DNA from: Candidatus Cloacimonadota bacterium
GTDB taxonomy: Bacteria > Muiribacteriota > UBA6191
DNA: 64,000 bases
Assembly: GCA_023954715.1 (NCBI GenBank)
Contig: JAGSHD010000012.1
Span: forward strand, 62,001 to 126,000
Direction: 5' to 3'
Of the stretch, positions 43,282-52,985 are shown one piece after another. The notes beneath the pieces are model-generated. The model had not been told where the DNA came from. It was given only the letters and a program-made list of their open reading frames with translations, and made no database searches. How positions within the stretch are numbered: the stretch's first letter is position 1; every line of letters begins with the position of its first letter. Both the position numbers and the translations under genes were made by a program.

Positions 43282-46209
43282 TTGAGTGATATTGAAATTG
43301 ATATACATTTAAAAAATAAATTGGATAACAAAGAGATTCCCTTGGGAGAAATCCTAAAAGAAAAGGGTTTCATTTCAGTTTCACAACTCGAAGAAGGTTT
43401 AGAGTATTCTCAAGATAATGATGTTTCTTTGGGCGTTGCCCTTTTAAAACTAAAGTTTATCAATCAATCTCAATTAAAAATTGCCCTAGAAGATCAGGCA
43501 GCAATTAAAAAGGTTCAAAAGAAAAAATCAAATAAACGACGTCGTTTAGGCGATATCTTAATGGCCGCTGGTACTCTGACAGAAGAGCAACTCTCTGGGG
43601 CACTAGAGTTTAGTGTTGCTCATGGTGTTCGAATTGGGCAAGCTTTAGTTCAACTAGGCATTGTAACAGAGGATGAGTTAGCTCAATGTGTAGGTGAGCA
43701 GTTAATGATACCTTATATCAAGTTATCTAAAACTCCACCAGACCCTTTAGTGTTAGATCAAGTTACTTCAAAGATGAGTGAAAAGCATCTCGTGATGCCT
43801 GTTAAGCAAGAAGGTGGAAACCTTTACCTGGCTATGGTTGATCCTCAAAACATCTTGGTAATCGATGATATTGAAAAGTCTACTGGTTTAAAAATAGTAC
43901 CGATGATTGTTGCTGAAAAAGACTTTAAAGCCAGTTTTGAAGCCTTCTATGGTGAGGCTGCTCAAGCCGGTAACTTGATTGAAATGATTGATGGTGAAGA
44001 CGATCAATCCATGGAAGCACTTGCTGAAGCAGACTTTGATGAAGATTCTGCTCCTATTAAAAATCTAATGAACAAAGTAGTGACCAATGCTGTAAAGATT
44101 GGTGCATCCGATATACATATTGAGCCATTTGAACATGACATTGTAATGAGATTTCGTGTGGATGGTATGATGAGACCCGGTCCTGGGCCCTTTCCTGTTA
44201 AAGTGGCAGCTCCGATTTCTTCTCGTATAAAAGTGATGTCTGGTTTAGATATTTCTGAAACAAGGCAGCCTCAAGATGGTAAGTTTCGAATGTCTCTTAA
44301 GGGTAAAGTAGTTGATGTTCGTGTATCTACTTGTCCAACAAGCTGGGGTGAAAAGATTGTAATGCGTATTTTGGATCAATCGGGTAGTCGCTTGAGATTA
44401 GCAGACTTAGGGATCGATCCAGAAAACATGGAGAGCTTAACAAATGGTTTAGAGGCTCCCAATGGTATTATTTTAGTTACAGGTCCTACTGGTTCTGGTA
44501 AAACAACCACTTTGTACTCTTCACTAGTTAGTTTAAATAAACCATCCGTAAATATTCAGACAGCAGAAGATCCTGTAGAATATGATTTACCAGGGATTGC
44601 ACAATGCCAATGTACTCCTGAGATAGGCATGACCTTTGCAAAAGTGCTAAAAGCATTTTTACGACAAGATCCAGATATTATTTTGATTGGTGAGATTAGA
44701 GATCAAGAAACAGCAGAGACAGCTCTAAAAGCAGCTCTAACAGGTCACTTGGTTTTATCTACATTGCATACAAACTCTTCGGTTGAGTCCATTGGTAGAT
44801 TATCCAATATGGGTATTGATCGATTTTTAATCACTTCGGCTGTTCGTTGTATTTTGGCTCAACGATTAATGCGTAGGATATGTCCTGAGTGTAAAGAGAC
44901 CCTTAGGATCTCAAAAAAGAACATTCTATCTACGGGGATCAACGATCGATTAATGCAGTTTGAAGCCATGAAAAACTATAATATTTCTAAACTTGGTTTT
45001 TATAAAGCTGTTGGATGTAAAACTTGTAACAATATTGGATACAAAGGGCGAATGGGTATCCATGAAGTCATGAATATGACAGAGAACATGGCAAGAGGGG
45101 TAAACCAAGAGCTATCTGTAGCAGAATTAAAAATGATCGCCAAAGAAGACGGAATGATGAACCTTAGAGATTGTGCCTTAATGCGTGCTATCGAAGGTAA
45201 ATCAACGATTGAAGAAGTAGATCGTTTAACTATTAATGAAGACAAAATGGGCGCATCTGATATGGATACCGGTCTTGTAGATGAGATCATGATTCGATCA
45301 GGCTCATGGAAGCTAAGTAGCAAAGAACTCCTTCAAAGAAAAAAGAAAAGCCTATTCGTGCCTGGAGACACAGGAACACTAGATCCATTTTTTATTGATA
45401 GTGACTTACTAGCCGTTGAAGCAGAACTCAGAAAACTAGAAGAGTCTGATGACGGTGAAGCAGAAACTACTTCTAGCGGCGGCGGTGGAGTAGTAAATCC
45501 AGCAGTATTTGAAGATATTTTAAGTGAAATCCGTAGTTTTGGAAAGTCCTCTTCTAGTGGTGTGGATACAAAAGCAGTTCTACAAAGTACTAAGCGTTCT
45601 TTAAAAGGCTTACAAGGAGCATCTCCTGATAAAATTCAGTCGTTAGCATCTAGGCTATTTGTAAAACTCGACTCACATTTAGAGCTAATAAAATACCATC
45701 AAGATGAGTTGCAACTAGTCAAGAAAAAGGTACCTTTAAATCAAGCTATTTCTAAAGATATCTATGGCCGAATCCCAAAAATTGCAGCTAAGCTTTCTAA
45801 AAAGCTTGGTAAAAAAGTTGATGTAAAAAAGATTAAATTCTCTAAGAGTTTAGATCAGAGTAAGTTTTTTATTCCAGCCGATTGGCCACAATTGAAACTT
45901 GCATTTGAGTTAGTCTTAGAAAATCACCTAGAAGCTTTAATTAGTGGTGGTGGTTTAAAAGTTAAATCTAAGTTAATCAAATCAAAAACCTCCGAATCCT
46001 TAGAGGTAATTTTTCACGATAACTCTCCTCAAAATAAGACTTCTTACAAGAATGAAGTCATCTCAGCAGGCTTTACAAGTAAAAAGGGACATTTAGGTTT
46101 AGGTCTAAGTGTGGCTGAAAAATTACTAGCAGCACACAATGCAAAACTAGAAATTCAAGTACTTGCTGGAAAAGGTTGCCAAACTAAATTAATCTTTTCT
46201 AAGAAATAG
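43282..46209 (+). CDS. PilB/GspE-type secretion ATPase fused to a histidine-kinase-like ATPase domain
   Basis: A 975-residue protein starting at TTG (frame opens at 43270, no ATG until about residue 94). Residues about 15-150 are two MshEN-like modules (LGEILKEKGFISVSQLEEGL; LGDILMAAGTLTEEQLSGAL), then the GspE_N domain. The T2SS ATPase core has GPTGSGKTTT near 400, DPDIILIGEIRDQETA near 462 and the zinc tetracysteine CPEC/CKTC (533, 579). After a Gly/Ser linker near 730 the protein continues 245 residues. The last 110 look like a GHKL ATPase: LKLAFELVLENHLEAL (N-box), a degenerate G1 (FHDNSP) and GHLGLGLSVAEKLLAAH (G2). No HisKA box is visible. PilB powers type IV pilus extension; a nucleotide-sensing tail is unusual. 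Confidence 0.9.
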   Translation: MSDIEIDIHLKNKLDNKEIPLGEILKEKGFISVSQLEEGLEYSQDNDVSLGVALLKLKFINQSQLKIALEDQAAIKKVQKKKSNKRRRLGDILMAAGTLTEEQLSGALEFSVAHGVRIGQALVQLGIVTEDELAQCVGEQLMIPYIKLSKTPPDPLVLDQVTSKMSEKHLVMPVKQEGGNLYLAMVDPQNILVIDDIEKSTGLKIVPMIVAEKDFKASFEAFYGEAAQAGNLIEMIDGEDDQSMEALAEADFDEDSAPIKNLMNKVVTNAVKIGASDIHIEPFEHDIVMRFRVDGMMRPGPGPFPVKVAAPISSRIKVMSGLDISETRQPQDGKFRMSLKGKVVDVRVSTCPTSWGEKIVMRILDQSGSRLRLADLGIDPENMESLTNGLEAPNGIILVTGPTGSGKTTTLYSSLVSLNKPSVNIQTAEDPVEYDLPGIAQCQCTPEIGMTFAKVLKAFLRQDPDIILIGEIRDQETAETALKAALTGHLVLSTLHTNSSVESIGRLSNMGIDRFLITSAVRCILAQRLMRRICPECKETLRISKKNILSTGINDRLMQFEAMKNYNISKLGFYKAVGCKTCNNIGYKGRMGIHEVMNMTENMARGVNQELSVAELKMIAKEDGMMNLRDCALMRAIEGKSTIEEVDRLTINEDKMGASDMDTGLVDEIMIRSGSWKLSSKELLQRKKKSLFVPGDTGTLDPFFIDSDLLAVEAELRKLEESDDGEAETTSSGGGGVVNPAVFEDILSEIRSFGKSSSSGVDTKAVLQSTKRSLKGLQGASPDKIQSLASRLFVKLDSHLELIKYHQDELQLVKKKVPLNQAISKDIYGRIPKIAAKLSKKLGKKVDVKKIKFSKSLDQSKFFIPADWPQLKLAFELVLENHLEALISGGGLKVKSKLIKSKTSESLEVIFHDNSPQNKTSYKNEVISAGFTSKKGHLGLGLSVAEKLLAAHNAKLEIQVLAGKGCQTKLIFSKK

Positions 46210-46357
46210 ACGAAAAGACTTCTAAGAACAAAAAAAATGTTTGGGTTTTTAATAAACCCGTACAGAAAATGGACTTTCTGAAGCATTTTTGACGAAGAAC
46301 AAATATTCGAATTGAATCAATTTGAGTATACGCAGCACACATTCGCAGGAGCATACG

Positions 46358-47515
46358 ATGATCAAACTATCATGGACGAGTTTTTTGGCATTTTTGGTAC
46401 TTTTACCAAATTCATATTCAGAAATTCATTTGTCTGGGGCATATTCCTTTTTATATAATAATGGTGACTCAGGTCGTCAAAACTATGTTACTGGTGGTCG
46501 TAATGGCGACTCTTATAATGGCTTTCATGTAAATAAGATGGAGTTTTATGTAGAGGGCAGCCTAGATGATAATGTGACTTGGTTTTCTGAGTTTGATTGG
46601 AATGGATCTGATAGTCCAAACTTGTCATTAGCCTATTTAAGGTTTAACAAAGCTTTTGGTAAAAATCTTGTGATTGATGCAGGTAAAATTCTAAACCCTC
46701 TGGGCTTATTTTTACAAAGAAAAAGTGCTCATCAAAACTTACTTTTTGGAGATCCATTACTTTACGATTATCACACAACTCTAAGAACAGATGGTGTAGT
46801 TGCTAATGGTGCTCAAATTGCTGGGTTAGCTGGATTGGGTGGAAGCTTTAACAATTATGCAAATGCTGTAACAAACAAACAAGGCTTAACTTTAGTTGAT
46901 CGTGATTATCCAACGGGGGTTATGGCTTACTCTCGAAAAGATAATGTAGATTATTATTTAGCTTTTACTAATGGGGCTGTATCTCAAGCAGAGCCAGATG
47001 ATAGCAACTCTAGTACAAATGTTTTACTAAAAATGGCTTATGTTGGCTCAAAAAACGCAAGACTTGGATTTAATTACTCAACAGGAGCCTATTTAGATAG
47101 TAATGTAGTTGTACCAGCTGGACGAACATCAAACGATTATCGACAGACTTTATACGGGTTTGATTTTCAATACGAAAGACAACGTTGGAATGTGATGGCA
47201 GAGTGGATGGTATCTAGTTTTGAAACTCCAAATATTGCTAGTGATTTAGACTCTTATGGCTATTATTTAGAAGGACAATACTTTTGGAATGAAAGCTTTT
47301 ATGGTGCAGTACGATTTGGTGGAATCAATTTTGAGAATATAGACACCCCACTTGGAAAAATGTCATGGGACTCCAATGTAAATAGAACAGAACTAGGTAT
47401 CGGCTATTATGTAAATGAGCAAGTTTTGTCCAAGTTTTATATACAGCTTAATGAAACAGATACTACTGATCCTAAGGATAATCTACTTGGTTTTCAATTA
47501 GCAGGAACATTTTAA
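46358..47515 (+). CDS. Outer-membrane porin-like protein
   Basis: A 385-residue barrel protein. The ATG at 46358 is preferred (GGAG eight bases upstream, and a clean signal peptide IKLSWTSFLAFLVLLPNSYS); a TTG at 46322 gives a longer frame. The mature protein begins EIHLSGAYSFLYN and is built from alternating strands such as FYVEGSLDDNVTWFSEFDW, LSLAYLRFNKAFGKNLVIDAGKI and VMAEWMVSSFE, ending LAGTF with a terminal Phe. The lateral LVIDAGKILNPLGLF segment resembles phosphate-selective or trimeric porin-type families. It allows solute passage through the outer membrane. The stop shares a base with the start of dtd, an odd pairing of functions. Confidence 0.85.
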   Translation: MIKLSWTSFLAFLVLLPNSYSEIHLSGAYSFLYNNGDSGRQNYVTGGRNGDSYNGFHVNKMEFYVEGSLDDNVTWFSEFDWNGSDSPNLSLAYLRFNKAFGKNLVIDAGKILNPLGLFLQRKSAHQNLLFGDPLLYDYHTTLRTDGVVANGAQIAGLAGLGGSFNNYANAVTNKQGLTLVDRDYPTGVMAYSRKDNVDYYLAFTNGAVSQAEPDDSNSSTNVLLKMAYVGSKNARLGFNYSTGAYLDSNVVVPAGRTSNDYRQTLYGFDFQYERQRWNVMAEWMVSSFETPNIASDLDSYGYYLEGQYFWNESFYGAVRFGGINFENIDTPLGKMSWDSNVNRTELGIGYYVNEQVLSKFYIQLNETDTTDPKDNLLGFQLAGTF

Positions 47516-47961
47516 TGATTGCTGTATTGCAAAGAGTTTCAAAAGCTTCTGTTACAGTGAATGAGAAAGTAGTCGGAGCCATTGAGGGTGGGTTTTTGGT
47601 TCTTTTAGGCGTAGCTCAAGAAGACAGCCAAAAAGATTTAGATTACATTGTTAAAAAAGTATCAAACATGAGAGTTTTTGAAGATGACAATGAAAAAATG
47701 AACCTAAACCTATCTCAAGTTAATGGGAAGCTTTTATTGGTTTCTCAATTTACTCTTTTAGCCTGCACTAAAAAAGGGAATCGACCTTCATTTAATGTTG
47801 CCGCCGAACCTAAAATGGCAAATGAATATTATGAAAAGGCTATTACAGCGTTTGAAGCTCAAGGACTTGAGGTTCAAACTGGACAATTTGGTGCAAAAAT
47901 GCAGATTTCATTGATCAATGAAGGACCAGTTACTATTATTTTGGACTCTAAAAAAGTTTAG
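47515..47961 (+). CDS. dtd: D-aminoacyl-tRNA deacylase
   Basis: A 148-residue protein of normal Dtd length. AVLQRVSKASVTVNEKVVG opens the fold, LLLVSQFTLLACTKKGNRPSF carries the conserved SQFTL motif, and the C-terminal NEGPVTIILDS contains the GPVT cross-subunit proline motif (the glycine-cis-proline that sorts D from L substrates). It removes D-amino acids wrongly attached to tRNA. It overlaps the porin stop by one base and is convergent with the calcium-repeat protein gene, with only one base between stops. Confidence 0.95.
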   Translation: MIAVLQRVSKASVTVNEKVVGAIEGGFLVLLGVAQEDSQKDLDYIVKKVSNMRVFEDDNEKMNLNLSQVNGKLLLVSQFTLLACTKKGNRPSFNVAAEPKMANEYYEKAITAFEAQGLEVQTGQFGAKMQISLINEGPVTIILDSKKV

Positions 47962-47962
47962 C

Positions 47963-48979
47963 CTAAGAGTTTCTAAAGTTAAAGTAGATATCTTTAGCCT
48001 GTCGCTTTTCTCCATTTAAAGTAAAATCTAATGCTCCAGAGTAGCGGTCTCCCATATTAGTATATCCAGTAGTATCAATTCGATTTAAGTTGATTTCACT
48101 GATACCTGCTTGATCTAAGCTAATTGGTCCATGGGTTTTGTTAAAAAGCTTTAAATTGTTGAATTGATCATCTTTTTCATCGATAACTCCATCTAAATTA
48201 GAGTCATACTCTTTTAACTCTTCGATTCCATCTTTGTGTCCATTGGCATCACCAAAGAGCTCTTTTCCACTATCGATAATTCCGTTAGAGTTTTTATCCA
48301 ATGCTAAAACAAAGTCGTCCTTTGATACAAAGGAAGTTTGATCAAGTTTGCCATCTCCGTTGATATCAAAACCAACTCCATTTTCAATTCCGGTAGTTTC
48401 GATACCATCGCCGTTTAGGTCAAATACTAGGGGGTCTGCCTCTCTACGGTTTCGGATAACCTTATTGCTTACTTGATCAAACTTTCCTTTAACATCAATA
48501 GATAAATTATCATTTGTAGGGGATTCTTGTTGAGTCACAGACTCGAGTTTAAGGCTCATTTCAAACTTTAGATCGATCTTCTTTGTGGAGGTCTTTTCAC
48601 CAAAGATGATTTTTTCTAAATCATTGGTTTCTTCCATTCCTTTAAGAAGTCGTCTCATTTGATCTTCGCTTGATGGGGAGATATTGCTATGTAAATACTT
48701 TAAAGAGTTTAAGGCAATAGCATCTTTACTAGCAACTTCATCAGAGTATTCACGAAGAGATTTTTGTAATAACTTTAAGTCATTTTCTTTGAAAAAGTCT
48801 TCTAGTTGTTGTTTATTTAATTTGGAGTTGTCTCTGCTAGAAAGGGTATAAGTACTCTCTTGAATAGACTTAGTTTGTTCTTGAACTATACTAGACTCAA
48901 GTTGAGATGAACTATTGAACTGACTTGATTTAATTTGTAAACTCGCAGAAAAAGACTGCATTGAGGATGTGACTTCCAT
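47963..48979 (-). CDS. EF-hand-like calcium-repeat protein
   Basis: A 338-residue protein without signal peptide. Residues 1-170 are a Ser/Gln/Glu-rich helical region. From about 180 there are consecutive DxNxDG-type calcium loops: FDLNGDGIETTG, FDINGDGKLDQTSF, LDKNSNGIIDSGKELFGD, and YDSNLDGVIDEKDDQF. This block is the one placed in the C-terminal part of RTX and other type I-secreted proteins (pattern DPLVFDLNGDGIETT...ELFGDANG). No glycine-rich RTX nonapeptides are present. GGAGGG lies six bases before the ATG, a strong site. It could be a secreted calcium-dependent surface protein leaving through a leaderless route; the host pathway is not in the window. Confidence 0.85.
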   Translation of the reverse strand: MEVTSSMQSFSASLQIKSSQFNSSSQLESSIVQEQTKSIQESTYTLSSRDNSKLNKQQLEDFFKENDLKLLQKSLREYSDEVASKDAIALNSLKYLHSNISPSSEDQMRRLLKGMEETNDLEKIIFGEKTSTKKIDLKFEMSLKLESVTQQESPTNDNLSIDVKGKFDQVSNKVIRNRREADPLVFDLNGDGIETTGIENGVGFDINGDGKLDQTSFVSKDDFVLALDKNSNGIIDSGKELFGDANGHKDGIEELKEYDSNLDGVIDEKDDQFNNLKLFNKTHGPISLDQAGISEINLNRIDTTGYTNMGDRYSGALDFTLNGEKRQAKDIYFNFRNS

Positions 48980-49544
48980 GTGAACCCTCCGGCAATAAAT
49001 CCATTTATTGCTGATTTTTATAACTGACGTTTGCTCTGTTTATTATTTAGATTTGAGCATTTATTAAAATAGATATCTAATTGTCACGATAAAAAAGTGA
49101 AAATTTAAATAGCTACCTAATTTAGATATCGGACAAGTTTAGGCTTATGCTTAGCGCTTTTTGTTTATATTTGTCTGAAGTTGTCTTTTTTTGTCAAAAA
49201 GTATGATTTTTTTAAGCCTTTTGTATGAGTGAAGTGATTTGACGATAAAATGAGCTTAAATTTTAGTAATTATTCAAGTGGTCTTTTTAATAAAAGGAGA
49301 GGAATATACAAATTTTTTGCAGTTTTTACTTTATTGATGCACCTAGATGTAATAAATCTTTGTGAACAAATTGAAAAATTATAGCTAAAAAGTTACAAAT
49401 TTTTTAAGTTGAAATCTATGGCTTTTGCCATGTGACCAACTATGATGTACAATTCTGATGCTATATGGAGAGTGTAGATTTAAATACTTATTCAAATCAC
49501 TTTGTTTCATGTAAGCATGTTGTGTTTCTTGTCGATTGAATAGT
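48980..49544. other. Intergenic region holding repeat copy C
   Basis: About 565 bases between divergent genes. The only recognisable item is mobile element copy C at 49266-49396. The remainder (48980-49257 and 49405-49544) is AT-rich with T-runs and presumably carries promoters for both flanking genes. No ORF with coding character was seen. Confidence 0.5.
49258..49404 (+). repeat. 131-bp MITE-like element, copy C, with near-exact target duplication
   Basis: The element proper (49266-49396) starts GTAATTATTCAAG and ends AAAAAGTTAC. Flanking 8-mers AAATTTTA (49258-49265) and AAATTTTT (49397-49404) match at 7 of 8 positions. It is more diverged at its right end than copies B and D but keeps the TTGATGCACCTAGATG core. 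Confidence 0.88.
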
Positions 49545-51344
49545 ATGTCTGAAAAATTATTACATCCAAATATTGAGCCTCATGTAACTATCATTGGGGA
49601 TAAATACCTAGTCGTAGATCAATTACGCTCTGTAGCGAACGGAGCTGTATATACAGCAGAGCCTATAAATGGTGGAAAATCAGTTGTATTAAAGATTTTG
49701 TTTAATTACCCCATACAAGATGAAGCTCATTTTGCTAGCATGGAGGATCAGTTTTTTCAGTACGTAGAAATTGATAACCCTTATCTACCAAAGGCAATTG
49801 AATTGATTCGATCAGACATAGCAGGTATATCAGGGGTGTACCCAATTTTAGTGTTTAAAAAACGAGCATTTACTTCGTCTCGTAAAGCATTACAAAAAGA
49901 AGAGCATTATCAATTTGAGCCCAATCGAGCTATGGATATTATACGTTGTGTATGTTCTGCTTTGCAGGCATTACATGAAAAAGGTATTTTTCATGGCAAC
50001 CTTTCTTCAAGTTGTATCTCCGTAAATAAAAAATATGAAGTAATCGTTTGGGACTTTTTTTTATTTGGCAATTCAGAGAGAGTTACTGTAGATAAAATGG
50101 ACCCAGATAAATTGAAATATACAGCTCCTGATTTGTTTAATGATGCAGAAATATCTATGGCAACTGATATTTACGCAGTTGGTTGTTTATTACATGAGTA
50201 TTTAGAGGGTGAGACGCCTTTTGTAACAGGAGATCAAAAAGAGCAACACTTAGCACAGCCCTGTTTAGGGTTAAATGTTATCAGCTCTAAGCTAAATAAA
50301 TTTCTTTTAAAGGCTATCGCTAAACAAACAAGCAAAAGGCATAAATCTTATCAAGTTATGCTAAAAGCATTAAATAAAATGATAAAGGTGAAGGCACTTG
50401 GAGGAGGAGTTTCTAAATCCTCTGGTGGAAAAGTGGTACCAATATTAATTATTATATTTATCATATTGGCTTTAGCTGGGGGAGGATATTTTTATCTAAC
50501 TTCTATGGTAGGCCCATCTAAAAAGAAAAGCGTAATGCGTAAACTTTCTAAAAAGAAAAAGCCAAGACGAAAAAAGCGATCAAAAAACACATCTAAAGGT
50601 AAAAGTGTGGAAAAAGTTACAGAAAAAAAGGTACTTGAAGAAATAGCTGGTATGATTGCTTTCAATAATCCAAAGTTCTCTATGGGCTCTGACTATGGTG
50701 AAGATGATTCTCAACCAGCACATGATGTAGAACTGAGCTCATTTTATATAGATCAGTTTGAGGTCTCAAACGATGACTTTAAAAAATATGTGGTAGCTAA
50801 CAAAGCAGAGCCACCGGTTAATCCAAAAAAGAGATTTAATTTGTGGAATGGAGATACTTATAGTAAAAAGATTGGCTCACAGCCGGTAATTAATATTAAA
50901 TGGCAACAGGCCGTAGATTATTGTGAGTTTGTTGGTAAGAGATTACCTACAGAAGCCGAATGGGAGTTTGCTGCAAGAGGTGCGAATGGGCGACAATATC
51001 CTTGGGGGGCAATGGACCCCGATCCAGGGATTGCACAATTTGATGGAGAATGGGGTAAAAACAGTACTCTATATGAAGTGGACTTTTTTGAAGAGGGAAA
51101 AACACCTGAAGGCGTATATAATATGCTTGGTGGTGTGCGAGAATGGGTTTCTGATTGGTATGCTGATGATTATTATGAAAATTCAGAAAGAAAAGACCCT
51201 AAAGGACCATCTGAGGGGACTAAAAAAGTTTTAAGAGGAGGCTCTTGGGAAGATACACCAGAGCTTTCAATTTTCAGAGACACATCAAGTCCTGACTCAG
51301 CCCAAGAAGGTACTGGCTTTCGATGTGCAAAAAATGGTAAATAA
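49545..51344 (+). CDS. Pseudokinase fused to an exported FGE-type (SUMF1) domain
   Basis: A 599-residue single-pass protein. Residues about 15-285 follow the Ser/Thr kinase fold: SVVLKIL with the ATP-site lysine, SALQALHEKGIFHGNLSSSC where kinases have HRDLKPEN, VWDFFLFGNSE for DFG, and a TDIYAVGCLLHEYLEGETPF subdomain IX block. The catalytic Asp of HRD is replaced (HGN), so phosphotransfer is unlikely. A basic linker and membrane helix (about 300-322, IIIFIILALAGGGYFYL) lead to a periplasmic FGE domain (about 365-597): FSMGSDYGEDDS, FYIDQFEVSNDDFKKYV, RLPTEAEWEFAARG, YNMLGGVREWVSDW and VLRGGSWED. Kinase-FGE fusions are known in several phyla; here the kinase looks inactive. Confidence 0.88.
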   Translation: MSEKLLHPNIEPHVTIIGDKYLVVDQLRSVANGAVYTAEPINGGKSVVLKILFNYPIQDEAHFASMEDQFFQYVEIDNPYLPKAIELIRSDIAGISGVYPILVFKKRAFTSSRKALQKEEHYQFEPNRAMDIIRCVCSALQALHEKGIFHGNLSSSCISVNKKYEVIVWDFFLFGNSERVTVDKMDPDKLKYTAPDLFNDAEISMATDIYAVGCLLHEYLEGETPFVTGDQKEQHLAQPCLGLNVISSKLNKFLLKAIAKQTSKRHKSYQVMLKALNKMIKVKALGGGVSKSSGGKVVPILIIIFIILALAGGGYFYLTSMVGPSKKKSVMRKLSKKKKPRRKKRSKNTSKGKSVEKVTEKKVLEEIAGMIAFNNPKFSMGSDYGEDDSQPAHDVELSSFYIDQFEVSNDDFKKYVVANKAEPPVNPKKRFNLWNGDTYSKKIGSQPVINIKWQQAVDYCEFVGKRLPTEAEWEFAARGANGRQYPWGAMDPDPGIAQFDGEWGKNSTLYEVDFFEEGKTPEGVYNMLGGVREWVSDWYADDYYENSERKDPKGPSEGTKKVLRGGSWEDTPELSIFRDTSSPDSAQEGTGFRCAKNGK

Positions 51345-51353
51345 ATCGATTTA

Positions 51354-51410
51354 GCAGTAAATAAAAAAAAGACCTACTCATTTAGAGTAGGTCTTTTTTT
51401 TATTTACTGC
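51354..51410. terminator. Bidirectional terminator, 26-bp perfect inverted repeat
   Basis: Arms 51354-51379 and 51385-51410 are perfect complements around ATTTA, with core GACCTACTC and flanking A8/T8 runs, so it works on both strands. It lies between convergent genes, and its right arm includes the stop codon and last codons of the pilT gene (51404-51410). Confidence 0.9.
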
Positions 51411-52876
51411 TTTAAGGCTGCTTTTTGTTCATCCGTATATGCAAAATCTACTTTATTTAAAGCGTAGCGATAAGCATTTAGGGGCGTAATAGAACCTTCG
51501 TCTAGCATAAGCTTAATGGTATCATCCATTGTTTGCATGCCGATTCTGGAGCCTTGTCTAATGTACTCATTAATTTGGAAGGTCTTCTTTTCACGAATGA
51601 GCGCTGAAATAGCAAGGCTTTTGAGCATAATTTCTTGGGGAGCGACTCGGCCACCACCAACTTTTTTGATTAACTGCTGTGCTATGATTCCCTTTAGGTT
51701 TTCAGCAAGAGCAGTACGAACCTTTTCTTGATCTTCTGATGGAAACATATTAATAATACGATCAATTGTTTTGGCAGCAGAGTTGGTGTGTAATGTACCA
51801 AAGACTAAGTGACCCGTTTCTGCTGCTTCTAGTGCTAGCTCTGTTGTTTCTAAATCTCTTAACTCTCCTACGAGCATAATATCAGGATCCTGACGTAAGG
51901 CTGACTTTAGAGCGTTTCCAAAACATAGAGTATTGGTACGTAATTCACGTTGCATAATTTTGGACTGTTTAGGTTGGTGAACAAATTCCACTGGATCTTC
52001 AATAGTAATAATATGTTCTTGTCGATGCGTATTAATATAATCAATCATAGCAGCAAGTGTTGTAGACTTACCAGAACCTGTTGGGCCAGTTACTAATATG
52101 AGTCCGTTTACTTCTTGACAAAGTTTAACAAAAACTTCTTTGTTTCTGAATTTGAGATCTTCCATGGATAAAATTTCAGAGGGTAAAATACGAGCAACGA
52201 CCATTACCCCTCGTCTTTCTTCTGCTACATTTAATCGGAGGCGACAAATACCTTGTATGTCAAAAGCTTGATCTACTTCTTTGTTTACTTCAAAGATTCG
52301 TTTAGAGTCATCGCTTAAGGTTTGATATGCCAAAGATAAACAGTCTGTATCTGTTAATATGGGCATTTCCTTCATGTGAGTCATGGTACCAGAAATACGA
52401 AAAATTGGATGAAAGCCAACAGCAAGGTGAATATCGGATGTACCTAACTTATGGGCTTTTTTATATAGTTCATGTGCAGTGATAGGGTAGGTATTTTCAA
52501 TAATACGAACTTTTTCAACTTTGACAAACTCAGCACAATGAAAACACTTTAGGGCTGTATAGGGAATCGTCTGTAAACAAAATCTGCACTCCTTATTTTC
52601 TGGAAGGTCTTCGGCTGGCTTTACTAAATCTTCGATTTCTTTCTTTCGCTTTGCTTGGAGATCCGCCTTTAGGTTAGGAAACTTTTTATCAGCAAATCCA
52701 ATACACTTTTGTCCAAAGCCTTTGAGTGCTTTACCAAAATCTCCGTCAACTGTACGTTGCAATAATCTGTAGTCATCCAAAGACTCTTTAGTTAGGGTAC
52801 TTAGAATTTTTTGGATGATTGCTGACTTTTCTTTTGGCGTACCAGCTGCATCAATCTGTGCTTCAAAATTGCTCAT
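51404..52876 (-). CDS. pilT: PilT-family pilus retraction ATPase with N-terminal zinc-ribbon extension
   Basis: A 490-residue protein. Residues about 130-480 are a PilT/PilU ATPase: TSDIHLAVGFHPIFRISG, Walker A GPTGSGKSTT (264-273), the Asp-box TIEDPVEFVH, LRQDPDIMLVGELRDLET and the retraction-specific AISALIREKKTFQI in place of AIRNLIRE. PilT normally begins near residue 130 here; the additional N-terminus is helical with a four-cysteine zinc ribbon (Cys 97, 100, 111, 114: ECRFCLQTIPYTALKCFHC). It should depolymerise type IV pili. A PilB-type ATPase is encoded at 43282 but no pilin genes are in the window. GAGAGG precedes the ATG. Confidence 0.92.
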   Translation of the reverse strand: MSNFEAQIDAAGTPKEKSAIIQKILSTLTKESLDDYRLLQRTVDGDFGKALKGFGQKCIGFADKKFPNLKADLQAKRKKEIEDLVKPAEDLPENKECRFCLQTIPYTALKCFHCAEFVKVEKVRIIENTYPITAHELYKKAHKLGTSDIHLAVGFHPIFRISGTMTHMKEMPILTDTDCLSLAYQTLSDDSKRIFEVNKEVDQAFDIQGICRLRLNVAEERRGVMVVARILPSEILSMEDLKFRNKEVFVKLCQEVNGLILVTGPTGSGKSTTLAAMIDYINTHRQEHIITIEDPVEFVHQPKQSKIMQRELRTNTLCFGNALKSALRQDPDIMLVGELRDLETTELALEAAETGHLVFGTLHTNSAAKTIDRIINMFPSEDQEKVRTALAENLKGIIAQQLIKKVGGGRVAPQEIMLKSLAISALIREKKTFQINEYIRQGSRIGMQTMDDTIKLMLDEGSITPLNAYRYALNKVDFAYTDEQKAALKQ

Positions 52877-52985
52877 TTTTGCCTCTCACATATAAGATAT
52901 TCAAACTAGTTTTATAGTTTGTAATAGATTATTAACCTCTTTTAAAGAGTCTATAACTTTCTATCGGTGAGCAGGATTATACAAT

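Noticed and set aside
50923..51234. 103-codon frame inside the pseudokinase-FGE gene
   Set aside because: Out-of-frame reading of the FGE domain; the real frame is well supported by motifs.
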